A stretch of 64,000 bases of DNA from the NCBI RefSeq assembly GCF_002208115.1, contig NZ_CP020946.1, positions 744,001-808,000 on the forward strand, in the 5' to 3' direction. This DNA comes from Bdellovibrio bacteriovorus (GTDB lineage: Bacteria; Bdellovibrionota; Bdellovibrionia; Bdellovibrionales; Bdellovibrionaceae). The notes under the pieces were generated by a model. The model made no database searches. It was not told the origin of the DNA and was given only the letters and a program-made list of their open reading frames with translations. The position numbers and the translations under genes are program-made. Shown here piece by piece: positions 42,899 to 51,485 of this stretch; position 1 is the stretch's first letter, and every line of letters starts with the position of its first letter.

Positions 42899-43635
42899 CA
42901 GGACTCCTTCTGATTCAGCAGAAAATTCATGATACGCGGAAGGTCCGCGGGCGGCTCGGCTTTTCCGGCATGGGTGCTTTCAAAGAAGATCATCTGTACT
43001 TTTGGACAGTGCTGCGCCAGCAGATGCAGATTCACCGGTTCATTTTCAAAGAAATAAATCGCCTCGTAATTCTTTTTCTCGGCATCCAAGAACCAGTCCG
43101 TTTTGAATTTCGCGTCGTCCATACTGCGATGAGGTTTCAACACCAGCTTGGCTTTTTCATTCAAAGGGAATCCCCATTGTGCAATGACTTCGCCTGAGCT
43201 TCCGCCCATGCGTTCGACGTCCCGGCCGGTCAGATATACAACATCAGCACCGGCATCGGAAACGGCGTTCACAAATTCCACGGCTCCGTCATAAGGTGCA
43301 TCGAACTGCAAATAGTGGTTCGAGAAAAAGCTTTTCTGCCAGTAGGCTTTCACGGCCTCTTGGAACTCAGGATGATGCCCGTCCAGTCCGGCGCGGGTCA
43401 GGGCTCCCACGATGCCCCAGTCGGTTCTCAGGGTCTTGATGTTCTTTAGCAACGCCACTTGCTCAGGGAATTTTTTTTGATTCAATGGCGAAGCCGCGAA
43501 ATCCAGAAGGATTCTTTCAAGGCGGGGACTGACATCAAATAAAGTGGAGTCGAGGTCGAAAACAGCAAGGCTGGTTTTGCCCTGTTTTGTGAGGTCCTGA
43601 ATATTAACAAGAATCTGTTCCAGCATAGGGGCCAT
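42898..43635 (-). CDS. HAD-superfamily hydrolase
   Basis: 245 residues (ATG 43635, or 43626 if MLEQ is the start). Motif I FDLDSTLFD at about 24-32 with both Asp, motif II YLTGRD, motif III in LKPHRSMDDAKFK, motif IV IYFFENEP with a Glu/Asn pair instead of the usual Asp pair. Cytoplasmic phosphatase or phosphonatase-like enzyme, substrate unknown. First gene of a minus-strand run with rsmI and hrpB. Confidence 0.78.
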   Translation of the reverse strand: MAPMLEQILVNIQDLTKQGKTSLAVFDLDSTLFDVSPRLERILLDFAASPLNQKKFPEQVALLKNIKTLRTDWGIVGALTRAGLDGHHPEFQEAVKAYWQKSFFSNHYLQFDAPYDGAVEFVNAVSDAGADVVYLTGRDVERMGGSSGEVIAQWGFPLNEKAKLVLKPHRSMDDAKFKTDWFLDAEKKNYEAIYFFENEPVNLHLLAQHCPKVQMIFFESTHAGKAEPPADLPRIMNFLLNQKES

Positions 43636-43719
43636 CTAGCCATACAAGTCCAGTGAAATCAAAGACTTTTCTTGCCCGTGCTTGGGGGTTTTCTATAATG
43701 ATTTTGGGAGGCAAACAGC

Positions 43720-44613
43720 ATGAAGAAACTTCTTCTTGGCATGGTTCTGTGGGGACCTGTTGTGCTTGGTGGATGTCATCTGAAGAAAGATGTTTTAGGA
43801 ACGGCTGAAAACCCGATCAAGTTTCATTTGGTTCCTGCAGTTGATGCCAAAGTTCTGACCGACAATTCTCAGATTCTGAAGGATTATCTGGAAAAGAACA
43901 CACCTTATAAATTTCAAATCACTATCCCTCAGAACTTTGTGGCGGTGGTGGAATCTTTCGGCACCAAGCGGGCGGATGTTGCTGCTATCAACACCTATGG
44001 ATACTATCTGGCGCACAAGCAGTACGGTGTGGAAGCCCGTCTGACGGTGATTCGTTACGGGTCCGCGACCTATCAATCGCAGTTTCTGGCCCGGGCGGAT
44101 GGAAAGATCAAATCACTGAAAGACCTGCAGGGAAAGAAAGTGGCCTTCGTCGATCCGGCTTCGACTTCGGGTTATCTGCTGCCGCTGAAGACTTTGAAGG
44201 ACCGCAAGATCGAACCCAAGGACACCGTCTTTGCAATGAAGCACGATTCCGTTGTGACGATGATTTATCAAGGGCAGGTGGATGCGGGCGCAACCTATTA
44301 CAGTCCACCTCAAAATGGGCAGCTTGAAGACGCCCGCCGCCTGGTGAAAACCCAGTATCCTGATGTCGAACAGAAGGTGAAAATCATCGAATTGTCCGAA
44401 CCCATCCCGAATGACCCGATCGTCTTCCGCAAAGACATGCCGGAAGAAATGAAAGAAAAGATCGTCGACACCCTTTTGCAGTTTGCTGCCACACCTGAAG
44501 GGCAAAAGTCCCTGGACCTGATGTTGGGGGCAACCAATTTGAAAAAATCCACCGACAGTGACTATGACAGCGTTCGCGAGATGCTGTCGACGCTGGCGCC
44601 GGAAGGGAAGTGA
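43720..44613 (+). CDS. phnD: PhnD-like phosphonate/phosphate-binding lipoprotein
   Basis: 297 residues. Lipobox VLGGC (Cys19). PhnD-type solute-binding protein: FHLVPAVDAKVL, ESFGTKRADVAAINTYGYYLA, the substrate-loop KVAFVDPASTSGYLLPL (binding residues Ser/Thr/Ser) and the C-terminal pair EEMKEKIVDTLL. Binds phosphonates or phosphite in the periplasm for the phnC-phnE transporter that follows. Confidence 0.85.
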   Translation: MKKLLLGMVLWGPVVLGGCHLKKDVLGTAENPIKFHLVPAVDAKVLTDNSQILKDYLEKNTPYKFQITIPQNFVAVVESFGTKRADVAAINTYGYYLAHKQYGVEARLTVIRYGSATYQSQFLARADGKIKSLKDLQGKKVAFVDPASTSGYLLPLKTLKDRKIEPKDTVFAMKHDSVVTMIYQGQVDAGATYYSPPQNGQLEDARRLVKTQYPDVEQKVKIIELSEPIPNDPIVFRKDMPEEMKEKIVDTLLQFAATPEGQKSLDLMLGATNLKKSTDSDYDSVREMLSTLAPEGK

Positions 44614-44615
44614 TC

Positions 44616-45395
44616 GTGGCTGAAGCCCTGTTGCGCGTTGAAAACCTGTCCAAGACCTATCCCAACGGTGTGCAGGCGCTGAAAAATATCAATCTGGAGG
44701 TTCATCCCGGAGAATTCCTGGTGGTGATCGGCCTCAGTGGCTCGGGGAAATCAACCTTGCTGCGATGTCTGAACCGCCTGCAGGAGCCAACTTCCGGACG
44801 TATCTATTTCTCGGGACAGGAAATAGGTCAGTTGCAAGATGCGGCGAAAATTCGCAGTGTGCGCAGCAAGATGGCCATGATCTTTCAACACTTCAATCTG
44901 ATTCCGCGACAAAGTGTTTTAAAGAATGTTCTAATGGGGCGACTGGCGGCAAAGTCCACCTGGCAAAGTTTGTGGGGGATGTTTTCCGGCTCAGAAAGGT
45001 CAGAGGCCAAAGAGAACCTGCGTCTGGTGGGGATCGCTGAAAAAGCCTCCTTGCGCGCAGACCAGCTTTCAGGCGGTCAAAAGCAGCGTGTGGCCATTGC
45101 CCGGGCTTTGATGCAAAAGCCGACATTGCTGCTGGCGGATGAACCGGTGTCCTCGCTGGATCCGGCGACTTGTCATGTGGTGATGGATTATTTGCGCAAG
45201 ATCAATCAAGAGATGGGCATCACCGTGATCGCCAATCTGCATTTTCTTTCACTGGTGCGCCAGTACGCGACCCGTGTGGTTGCGCTGAAAGACGGTGAAA
45301 TCGTCTTCCGCGGAAAGCCCGAAGAAATCACCGAAGAATGGTTCCGCCGTATTTACGGGGAAGGAGCACAGGATGTTGCGCCGAACGATATTTGA
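44616..45395 (+). CDS. phnC: PhnC-like ABC transporter ATPase
   Basis: 259 residues from GTG 44616, preferred because GGAAGGGAAG lies in proper range; GTG 44610 is also in frame. Walker A GLSGSGKS, Q-loop FQHFNLIPRQSVLKNVLMGRL (typical PhnC), signature LSGGQKQR, Walker B LLADEPVSSLDP and switch region with NLHFLSL (His present). Overlaps phnE by 23 bp and starts 3 bases after the phnD stop. Confidence 0.9.
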   Translation: MAEALLRVENLSKTYPNGVQALKNINLEVHPGEFLVVIGLSGSGKSTLLRCLNRLQEPTSGRIYFSGQEIGQLQDAAKIRSVRSKMAMIFQHFNLIPRQSVLKNVLMGRLAAKSTWQSLWGMFSGSERSEAKENLRLVGIAEKASLRADQLSGGQKQRVAIARALMQKPTLLLADEPVSSLDPATCHVVMDYLRKINQEMGITVIANLHFLSLVRQYATRVVALKDGEIVFRGKPEEITEEWFRRIYGEGAQDVAPNDI

Positions 45396-46380
45396 CGGCA
45401 TTGTCTTTGGCTTTTTGCTGTGCCTTCTGGCGGCTCTGTTTGTCACTTCGGAAGAGCAGCTTTTGCAGTTGGGCCTGGTTTCATCTTTGGCCTTATTGTT
45501 CTTTGTTGTTGGTTGCGGCATCAGTCTGGGGCTTTCAGCCCGCAACGTCGTCACTCTGGGCGCAAAGTTATTCGCAGCTCATCAGGGGGCTGAGGAAGAT
45601 CGCCCTTGGTATCGCACTTTCTGGTGCTGGCAGCTTTTGGTTTCTTTGGCCGCCACGCTGACGGTGGCCGTGATCAAGACCGAGTTTTCGTTTGTTGAGC
45701 TGTTTGATCAGAACGGTTTTGCCGGGGCAGTTCGTCTGTTCAAGGGACTGTTGAATCCGAACTGGGATGTGTTGCCCCGAGCTGTGCTGAATATCATTGA
45801 AACCATCTTTATGGCGTTTCTGGCAACCACGCTCGCAATCCCGGTGGCTTTTTTGCTAAGTTTTGTCTGTGCCAAAAATATCATGCAGGGTCCCTGGGCC
45901 CGGATGATCTATTTCGTCATGCGAACCTTCCTGAACGTCACTCGATCCATTGAAGCTCTGATCTGGGCCATCATCTTTTCGGTGTGGGTGGGGATAGGAC
46001 CGTTTGCCGGGATGCTGGCTTTGATGATTCATTCGGTTGCTTCACTGGCCAAACAATATTCCGAGATGGTGGAATCTGTTGAAGAAGGGCCGATTGAGGC
46101 GATTGAATCCACCGGAGCCAATAAACTGCAAACGATTTGGTATGCGATTGTTCCTCAGGTGCTTTTGCCTTATATTTCATTTACGGTCTATCGCTGGGAC
46201 ATCAACGTGCGCATGGCGACGATCATCGGTCTGGTCGGTGGTGGCGGTATCGGCACGATGCTGGTGCAGTATCAGGGGCAGGCGATGTGGCGTGAGGTGG
46301 GTTGTATCATTGTCGTGATTGCGGTGGTGGTATGGGCCCTGGATCAGGCCTCGGCCTATGTTCGTGAAGCATTGAAATAG
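45373..46380 (+). CDS. phnE: PhnE-like ABC transporter permease
   Basis: 335 residues from ATG 45373 (AAGGAG upstream); a start at 45295 would precede the first membrane segment inside phnC. About seven hydrophobic segments; the permease signature EAIESTGANKLQTIWYAIVPQVLLPY near 262-287 contains the EAA loop. The order D-C-E is a compact phosphonate/phosphite importer. No C-P lyase or phosphonatase is next to it, although a HAD gene starts divergently 85 bp away from phnD. Confidence 0.88.
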   Translation: MLRRTIFDGIVFGFLLCLLAALFVTSEEQLLQLGLVSSLALLFFVVGCGISLGLSARNVVTLGAKLFAAHQGAEEDRPWYRTFWCWQLLVSLAATLTVAVIKTEFSFVELFDQNGFAGAVRLFKGLLNPNWDVLPRAVLNIIETIFMAFLATTLAIPVAFLLSFVCAKNIMQGPWARMIYFVMRTFLNVTRSIEALIWAIIFSVWVGIGPFAGMLALMIHSVASLAKQYSEMVESVEEGPIEAIESTGANKLQTIWYAIVPQVLLPYISFTVYRWDINVRMATIIGLVGGGGIGTMLVQYQGQAMWREVGCIIVVIAVVVWALDQASAYVREALK

Positions 46381-46396
46381 TCTTAAGGAGCTTTCC

Positions 46397-46801
46397 ATGT
46401 CTGTTTTGAATAACTATAAAGTCACTATCAAAGAACACCATGTCGATTCACTGGGCCACATGAACAATGCCACCTATCTGGCGTTGTACGAGGAAGCCCG
46501 CTGGGAAGCGATCACCAGTCGTGGATACGGTTTTAGGGACATTCAAAAGATGAAACAGGGTCCGGTGATTCTGGAAGTGAATTTGAAGTTCCAGCGCGAA
46601 GTGCTGTTGCGTGAAACGATCACCATTACTCTGGAGATGCTGGGTTACAAAGGAAAGATCGCCCAGATGAAACAGCAGATGATCAAGGACGATGGCAGTG
46701 TTGCCAGCGAAGCGGTCTTTACGTTTGGTCTGTTTGATATGAAAGAAAGAAAACTGATTGAGCCCACTCCGGAATGGAAGCGGGCGATTGGAATGGATTA
46801 A
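46397..46801 (+). CDS. 4HBT-type acyl-CoA thioesterase
   Basis: 134 residues, a single hotdog domain. VDSLGHMNNATYLALYEEARWE (residues 16-37) is the 4HBT/YbgC pattern with the catalytic Asp17. Hydrolyses an acyl-CoA; chain length unknown. AAGGAG upstream. Its stop overlaps the convergent REC-CheX gene by 4 bases. Confidence 0.88.
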   Translation: MSVLNNYKVTIKEHHVDSLGHMNNATYLALYEEARWEAITSRGYGFRDIQKMKQGPVILEVNLKFQREVLLRETITITLEMLGYKGKIAQMKQQMIKDDGSVASEAVFTFGLFDMKERKLIEPTPEWKRAIGMD

Positions 46802-47715
46802 GCGGCTTTTGCCAGTGGCAGGGCGACGACGGTGATGTAGAACTTTCCTTTTTCAGTCGCAAAAGGAATCATCATCCCGGCGGAGCCTTGAGCGCACGGC
46901 ACATTTTGGCCGCTGCCCAAAAGAACTTTCGGCACGGTCATCTGAACTCCATAGGAACTGATTTCCGCCTTGGCGTTACCAAAGATAATGTTATTGATCT
47001 CACCCACGGCATCCTGATTGTCTTTATTCAGCTCGGTTTGTTCCTCCATAAGCATGGAAGACACAACCTCCAGGAAGCTGCCTTTATCAAAGGAAATGCA
47101 CAGATGTCCCTGGAATGCCTGGGACTTGATCTCCACAACCGAGGAAACTTCCCCCATCATCGGATCGTGCGGGGACTTGGGGCCGGCTTTTTCCATTTTT
47201 ACGGACGAGCAGCCAAACTGACCCAACACATGCGTGGTGGCCTTGATGACGGCGTTGATCACGCGCACATCGACGGCATACTTGGTGGCGGCCGCCGCAG
47301 TGGCAGGTTCTTTCGCGCCGGTGCCGTGGTGTTGGGCATTTAGAACCGAAATCATCGCGCTGATCAGTTCATTCGGAGAAACAGGCTTTTTAAAGAATTT
47401 TGAAGACTGCAGACTTTCCGGCAGATCCGAAGAGTCTCGTTGTGAGATTACGATCAGCTCGGCATCCTGGGTGTTCTTATAAGTATGGATACCATAAACG
47501 AAACCGCCGTCCATCAGGCGCGGCACTTCGGTATCAATCAGCACGACGTCGAACTTTTGGTTTTCGGACTTGATCGCAGCTTCGGCGCCATCCTTTGCAC
47601 GGACCACCACCGGGGAAAACCCCGAGTTTTCAAGCTGCTTTAGCAGTGGTTCTTTCACCAGTTGCTCAAGCTCACAGTTGTTGTCCACGATCAGGATGTT
47701 TTTTCGTGTTTTCAT
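46798..47715 (-). CDS. Receiver domain fused to CheX-like phosphatase domain
   Basis: 305 residues from ATG 47715; the start at 47739 adds eight residues. Residues about 6-125 form a receiver (ILIVDNN, VVLIDTEVPRL with the phosphorylatable Asp in LIDTE, ISQRD and KKPVS with its Lys). A linker follows, then a CheX/CheC-like domain (about 150-300) with VGEINNIIFGNAK, the ExxN phosphatase helix. CheX removes phosphate from CheY, and this fusion may control its own receiver or another. Unlinked to other chemotaxis genes. Confidence 0.8.
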   Translation of the reverse strand: MKTRKNILIVDNNCELEQLVKEPLLKQLENSGFSPVVVRAKDGAEAAIKSENQKFDVVLIDTEVPRLMDGGFVYGIHTYKNTQDAELIVISQRDSSDLPESLQSSKFFKKPVSPNELISAMISVLNAQHHGTGAKEPATAAAATKYAVDVRVINAVIKATTHVLGQFGCSSVKMEKAGPKSPHDPMMGEVSSVVEIKSQAFQGHLCISFDKGSFLEVVSSMLMEEQTELNKDNQDAVGEINNIIFGNAKAEISSYGVQMTVPKVLLGSGQNVPCAQGSAGMMIPFATEKGKFYITVVALPLAKAA

Positions 47716-47938
47716 TTCTTTCTTCTGTATGAATACCATAAACTCTATTCGGTTTAAGATGCGGATTTCTTAACTGGCAGTAATCTTGTCGGGTAACTGT
47801 GAGGAAGCCTTTAACTCTATTTATTGTCCAGAACTTCGACGAAATTTCCCAAACAAATTATCAACAAAATGTCTAATTTCCTACAGTTAAGTCATCTTCT
47901 GTTTGTGCCGAATAGTGCGGAACAGGAGTATCGAGAGC
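47716..47938. other. Divergent intergenic region
   Basis: About 220 bp between divergent genes; AT-rich in the middle. Promoters for both expected, none assigned. AACAGGAG lies 13-18 bases before the start at 47939. Confidence 0.35.
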
Positions 47939-48730
47939 ATGGGAAAACAGTATTATCTTTCGAACAATGGGACTCATATCGGGCCGTTCAATCTTGAGAC
48001 AGTTCTAAAAAAGATTGAGACTCAGGAGAACCAGTGGACGGATTACATCTATGACGAAGCGCTGGGTGAGTGGCTTATGCTGCTGGAGCATCCGGAGTTT
48101 TCTGCGAAACTGGCACAAAAGCCTGCGACTCGACCTTCGGCGTCCCCAGTGTCATTGCTAAGCAAGCTGGCATTGAAAGACAAAGAATGGTTTATTTTGA
48201 AAGAGGGTAATAACTACGGCCCGTTCTGCCAGTTGGAGCTGATCCAGATGCTGCAGGAAAAGGCGTTGTACGAATACGACTACATCTGGCACTCCAAACT
48301 TCCTTCCTGGAAAAGAGTGGCCGAGGTGGAAGACTTCTCTGCGGAAAGCATCCGTGTGATGAAAGACTCCAAGGAAGCTGATGTGGCCGAGATTTTCTTC
48401 CGCCGTCGTCATGTGCGTGCATCCTATGGCGCTTCTTTGATTGTTCATAACAACAAAACAGTTTTCCGCGGTCAGGCTCTGGAAATCAGTGCCGGTGGGG
48501 CGGGTGTTCTGATCGACACTCCGAATCTGCAGCCGGGGCAAAGTCTGTTCCTGCATTTCCAGCCGGGTGATGGTGTGCCGCCTTTCAATGCGGTCTGCCA
48601 GATCGTCAGCAAACAATACGTGAAGGACAGTGGCGCCGCCGTTGAGCCGGTGAAGTATGGCGTGAAGTTCACAACTCTCAGCCAGTCCGCTCGCGAATCA
48701 ATCAAGAATTTCACAACGAAGGCTGCATAA
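47939..48730 (+). CDS. Double GYF_2 plus PilZ-domain protein
   Basis: 263 residues from ATG 47939. Two GYF_2-like modules: LSNNGTHIGPFNLETVLKKI (about 6-48) and FILKEGNNYGPFCQLELIQM (about 80-120), each ending in a Trp-containing strand. PilZ domain at about 157-255: RRRHVRASY gives the RxxxR arm, ISAGGAGV the xSxxG part, and YGVKFTTLS the closing strand. Probably a c-di-GMP effector with protein-binding GYF_2 modules. A GGCTGC/GCAGCC hairpin encloses its stop codon at 48719-48740. Confidence 0.82.
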   Translation: MGKQYYLSNNGTHIGPFNLETVLKKIETQENQWTDYIYDEALGEWLMLLEHPEFSAKLAQKPATRPSASPVSLLSKLALKDKEWFILKEGNNYGPFCQLELIQMLQEKALYEYDYIWHSKLPSWKRVAEVEDFSAESIRVMKDSKEADVAEIFFRRRHVRASYGASLIVHNNKTVFRGQALEISAGGAGVLIDTPNLQPGQSLFLHFQPGDGVPPFNAVCQIVSKQYVKDSGAAVEPVKYGVKFTTLSQSARESIKNFTTKAA

Positions 48731-48756
48731 AAGCAGCCTTTGAGAGGATCTTTGGT

Positions 48757-49743
48757 ATGAAAAAGGACTTTCAGCTTTTTGTTGTCGCGGCAGCGTCAGC
48801 TTTCTTGATGGCCTGCGCGCAGAATGTGTCTTTCGATCTTCCAGAAACTCAAGACAACTTTGGTCAAAGCATCACGTACAACAACAAGGTGGATATTCTG
48901 TGGATCGTGGACAACTCCACCTCCATGCTGAAGCATCAGCAGCGTCTGAGTGAACAAATCCCGGATCTGGTCAGCAAACTCAATACTCTTAAGATGGATT
49001 ATCACATGGCCGTGGTGACCACCAGCATGGGGGGCACGTCCCCTGACGGCGGGAAGTTTATCGGCAGTCCCAAATATGTGACTTCGAAAACCCCGGATCT
49101 GGTCAACAGCCTGAAAAATCGCATGATCGTGGGTGAGGCGGGCAGCAATTTGGAGCGCGGTCTGGAGTCCATGGAAAATGCGCTGTCAGCAAACTATCTT
49201 GCCAATGAAGGCAAAGGCTTCTTCCGCAATGACGCCCTTTTGGTGGTGATCGCGTTGTCGGATGAAGATGACTTCAGTAAATCCAGCTCTTCCGCGGGCA
49301 TCACCTACTACACTAATTTATTGGACAGTATCAAAGAGCCGTGGGTGGATGGCAGCCGTTCCTGGGTGTTTAATTTTATCGGCGTCTTAAGTTTGACGTC
49401 CCAGTGCAAAACCTTCAATGACTTTGCGTCGGCGGGTTTAAGCTATATGGGTTTGGCTGATACGTCAGGCGGGGTCAAAGAATCCATCTGCAGCACGAAT
49501 CTGTCGTCGGCCGTGGGGAACATTCGTTCACGCATCTATCAGATCCTGACGGACTTTAAACTGTCCAAAGTGCCTTTGGAAGAGTCCATCACGGTCAGCA
49601 TCAATGGTGTCAGCATTCCGCGTGACACCACCAATGGTTGGGACTATCTGGCCGCCAGCAACGTGATCCGTTTCTATGGAACTGCGGTGCCAGCGGCGGA
49701 TGCGTCGATCAAGGTCGATTTCAAACCTAAAGACGCGAACTGA
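48757..49743 (+). CDS. Lipoprotein with von Willebrand A-type domain
   Basis: 328 residues. Lipobox LMACA (Cys20). The VWA fold starts near 45 with ILWIVDNSTSM, the MIDAS motif DxSxS (Asp52, Ser54, Ser56); later IALSDEDDFSK provides the acidic MIDAS residues. The last 60 residues (EESITVSINGVSIPRDTTNGW) look like a small beta domain. Expected to bind a protein ligand outside the inner membrane via a metal ion. It overlaps the convergent ABC transporter gene by 70 bp. Confidence 0.85.
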   Translation: MKKDFQLFVVAAASAFLMACAQNVSFDLPETQDNFGQSITYNNKVDILWIVDNSTSMLKHQQRLSEQIPDLVSKLNTLKMDYHMAVVTTSMGGTSPDGGKFIGSPKYVTSKTPDLVNSLKNRMIVGEAGSNLERGLESMENALSANYLANEGKGFFRNDALLVVIALSDEDDFSKSSSSAGITYYTNLLDSIKEPWVDGSRSWVFNFIGVLSLTSQCKTFNDFASAGLSYMGLADTSGGVKESICSTNLSSAVGNIRSRIYQILTDFKLSKVPLEESITVSINGVSIPRDTTNGWDYLAASNVIRFYGTAVPAADASIKVDFKPKDAN

Positions 49744-51485
49744 TAATACATGCCCTGGGCTTGCATAAGTTCTTCGTGCGAGCCCATCTCGGCCACTTCC
49801 CCCTGATTCAGAACAATAATGCGATCGCACTGTTCAATCGTTGAAAGACGGTGGGCAATGATGATGCTGGTACGGCCTTTGGTGATCTCTTTGGTCGCAT
49901 CCTGAATGATGTGTTCACTTTCAGAATCAATATTGGCGGTGGCCTCATCCAGAATTAAAATATCCGGATTGAAGGCCAGAATGCGCGCAAAGGCGATCAG
50001 CTGGCGTTCGCCGACCGACAAGTTGGCTCCGCGTTCTGCCACCGGGCTTAGCAGATCGCGGCCTGTGCGGGTCAATAGAGCCATATAGCCGGTTTTTTCA
50101 CAGGCCATGCGGATTTGTTCTTCTGTGATGCGCGGGTCGCCCAGGCCAATATTGTCGCGGATGTTGCCGCGGAAGATGAAGTTATCCTGCTGAACCACGC
50201 CGACGTGGTGGCGGATTTCCTCGCGCGGGATGCTTTCCAGGGCAAGACCATCGACAAAGACCGTCTGCTCCGGGGCATCATAGAATCGCTGCAACAGCGA
50301 GATGAACGTGGACTTGCCGCTGCCGGTACGCCCCACCAAAGCCACGGATTCTCCGGCTTTAATGTGCAGGTTGATGTTTTTCAAAACCAGCGGCAGATGG
50401 CTTTCGTACTGGAAGTTCAGGCTCTTGATTTCCAGTTCTCCACGCAAAGATCCCGGGCTGGTCAGAGCGGCCAGTTCGTGCTCTTTCGGTTCATCCATCA
50501 GGGTGAAGATGCGCTCGGCACTGGTCAGGGAGTTTTGGAACTGCTGGTATTTCTCTAAAATCTCTCGCAATGGCGGGATGAAGTCCTGGATGTTCATCAA
50601 AAACGCCACCAATGAACCAATGGCGATCGAGTTTTCAGCGCTTAAGTAACCACCGAAATACAAAGCCGATGTGATGGTCACGGCGTTGAACAGATTCATC
50701 ACCGGTTGCATCAGGGCATAGGCTTTGATCGAACGCATATTGGTATCGCGATAGTCCACCGACAGTGCGCCGAACTTGTCGCGATTGCGGGTCACACGGT
50801 TGTAAAGCTGAATGACCTTGATGCCGTTCAGATTTTCAGCCAGGAAGGCGTTGATCACGGACAGTTTCTTTTTTTGTTCGCTTAAGATCGCACGAATTTT
50901 ATTGGACAGGTGGAAGGTGGCCCAGATAAAGAACGGCGCCAGGAACAGGGACACCACGGTCAGCTTCCAGGAAATCAGGCTGAGCGCAATCACCACCGAC
51001 GCGATGATCACCGCGTTGGTGAAGACCGAAATCACACCTTCTGAAAACAGTTCGCCCAAGGACATCACGTCATTGGTCAGGCGCGTGACAATGCGCCCGT
51101 TCGGAGTTTTGTTGAAGAACTGCATCGGCAGTCTTTGCACGTGGTTCATCAGATCTTCGCGCAGGTGGTACAGCATGCGGTTTCCGAACAACTGGAATAA
51201 AAAGGCATTTCCGAAAGAAAACACCGAACGCATGATTTCAAGTGCCAGGTACGCGTAAGCCACTTTGGTGAAGATCGAAAGATCGCGACCCACGACACCT
51301 TTGTCGATGGCTTGTCCTACGAGCATCGGAATCAAACGGGCCACGGTCGCGCCGCCGGCGACAGCAAAGATCGCCATGAACAAAAGACCTTTTTCGCGAC
51401 GGGCATAAGGCCACAGGCGTTTGAATAGAATCGGGTAAGTGACCTTGGTTTTTACCAGGTCCTCATTCATAAAGTTATCATTCAT
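49674..51485 (-). CDS. ABC exporter half-transporter, catalytically normal NBD
   Basis: 603 residues from ATG 51485, preceded by GGGGGATC; a longer start at 51575 lies inside the partner gene. Six hydrophobic segments, then the NBD: Walker A VGRTGSGKST, signature LSVGERQL, Walker B LILDEATANID with the catalytic Glu, His switch AHRLST. Together with the upstream gene it fits a heterodimeric exporter of the BmrCD/TM287-288 group. The C-terminal end (TLIDASAAGTAVP) is encoded opposite the end of the VWA gene. Overlaps the partner by 8 bp. Confidence 0.85.
   Translation of the reverse strand: MNDNFMNEDLVKTKVTYPILFKRLWPYARREKGLLFMAIFAVAGGATVARLIPMLVGQAIDKGVVGRDLSIFTKVAYAYLALEIMRSVFSFGNAFLFQLFGNRMLYHLREDLMNHVQRLPMQFFNKTPNGRIVTRLTNDVMSLGELFSEGVISVFTNAVIIASVVIALSLISWKLTVVSLFLAPFFIWATFHLSNKIRAILSEQKKKLSVINAFLAENLNGIKVIQLYNRVTRNRDKFGALSVDYRDTNMRSIKAYALMQPVMNLFNAVTITSALYFGGYLSAENSIAIGSLVAFLMNIQDFIPPLREILEKYQQFQNSLTSAERIFTLMDEPKEHELAALTSPGSLRGELEIKSLNFQYESHLPLVLKNINLHIKAGESVALVGRTGSGKSTFISLLQRFYDAPEQTVFVDGLALESIPREEIRHHVGVVQQDNFIFRGNIRDNIGLGDPRITEEQIRMACEKTGYMALLTRTGRDLLSPVAERGANLSVGERQLIAFARILAFNPDILILDEATANIDSESEHIIQDATKEITKGRTSIIIAHRLSTIEQCDRIIVLNQGEVAEMGSHEELMQAQGMYYQFASLGLKSTLIDASAAGTAVP

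Noticed and set aside
48719-48740. Hairpin AAGGCTGC/GCAGCCTT at the GYF_2-PilZ stop
   Set aside because: No T run follows. It could be a Rho-site or chance; not called as a terminator.
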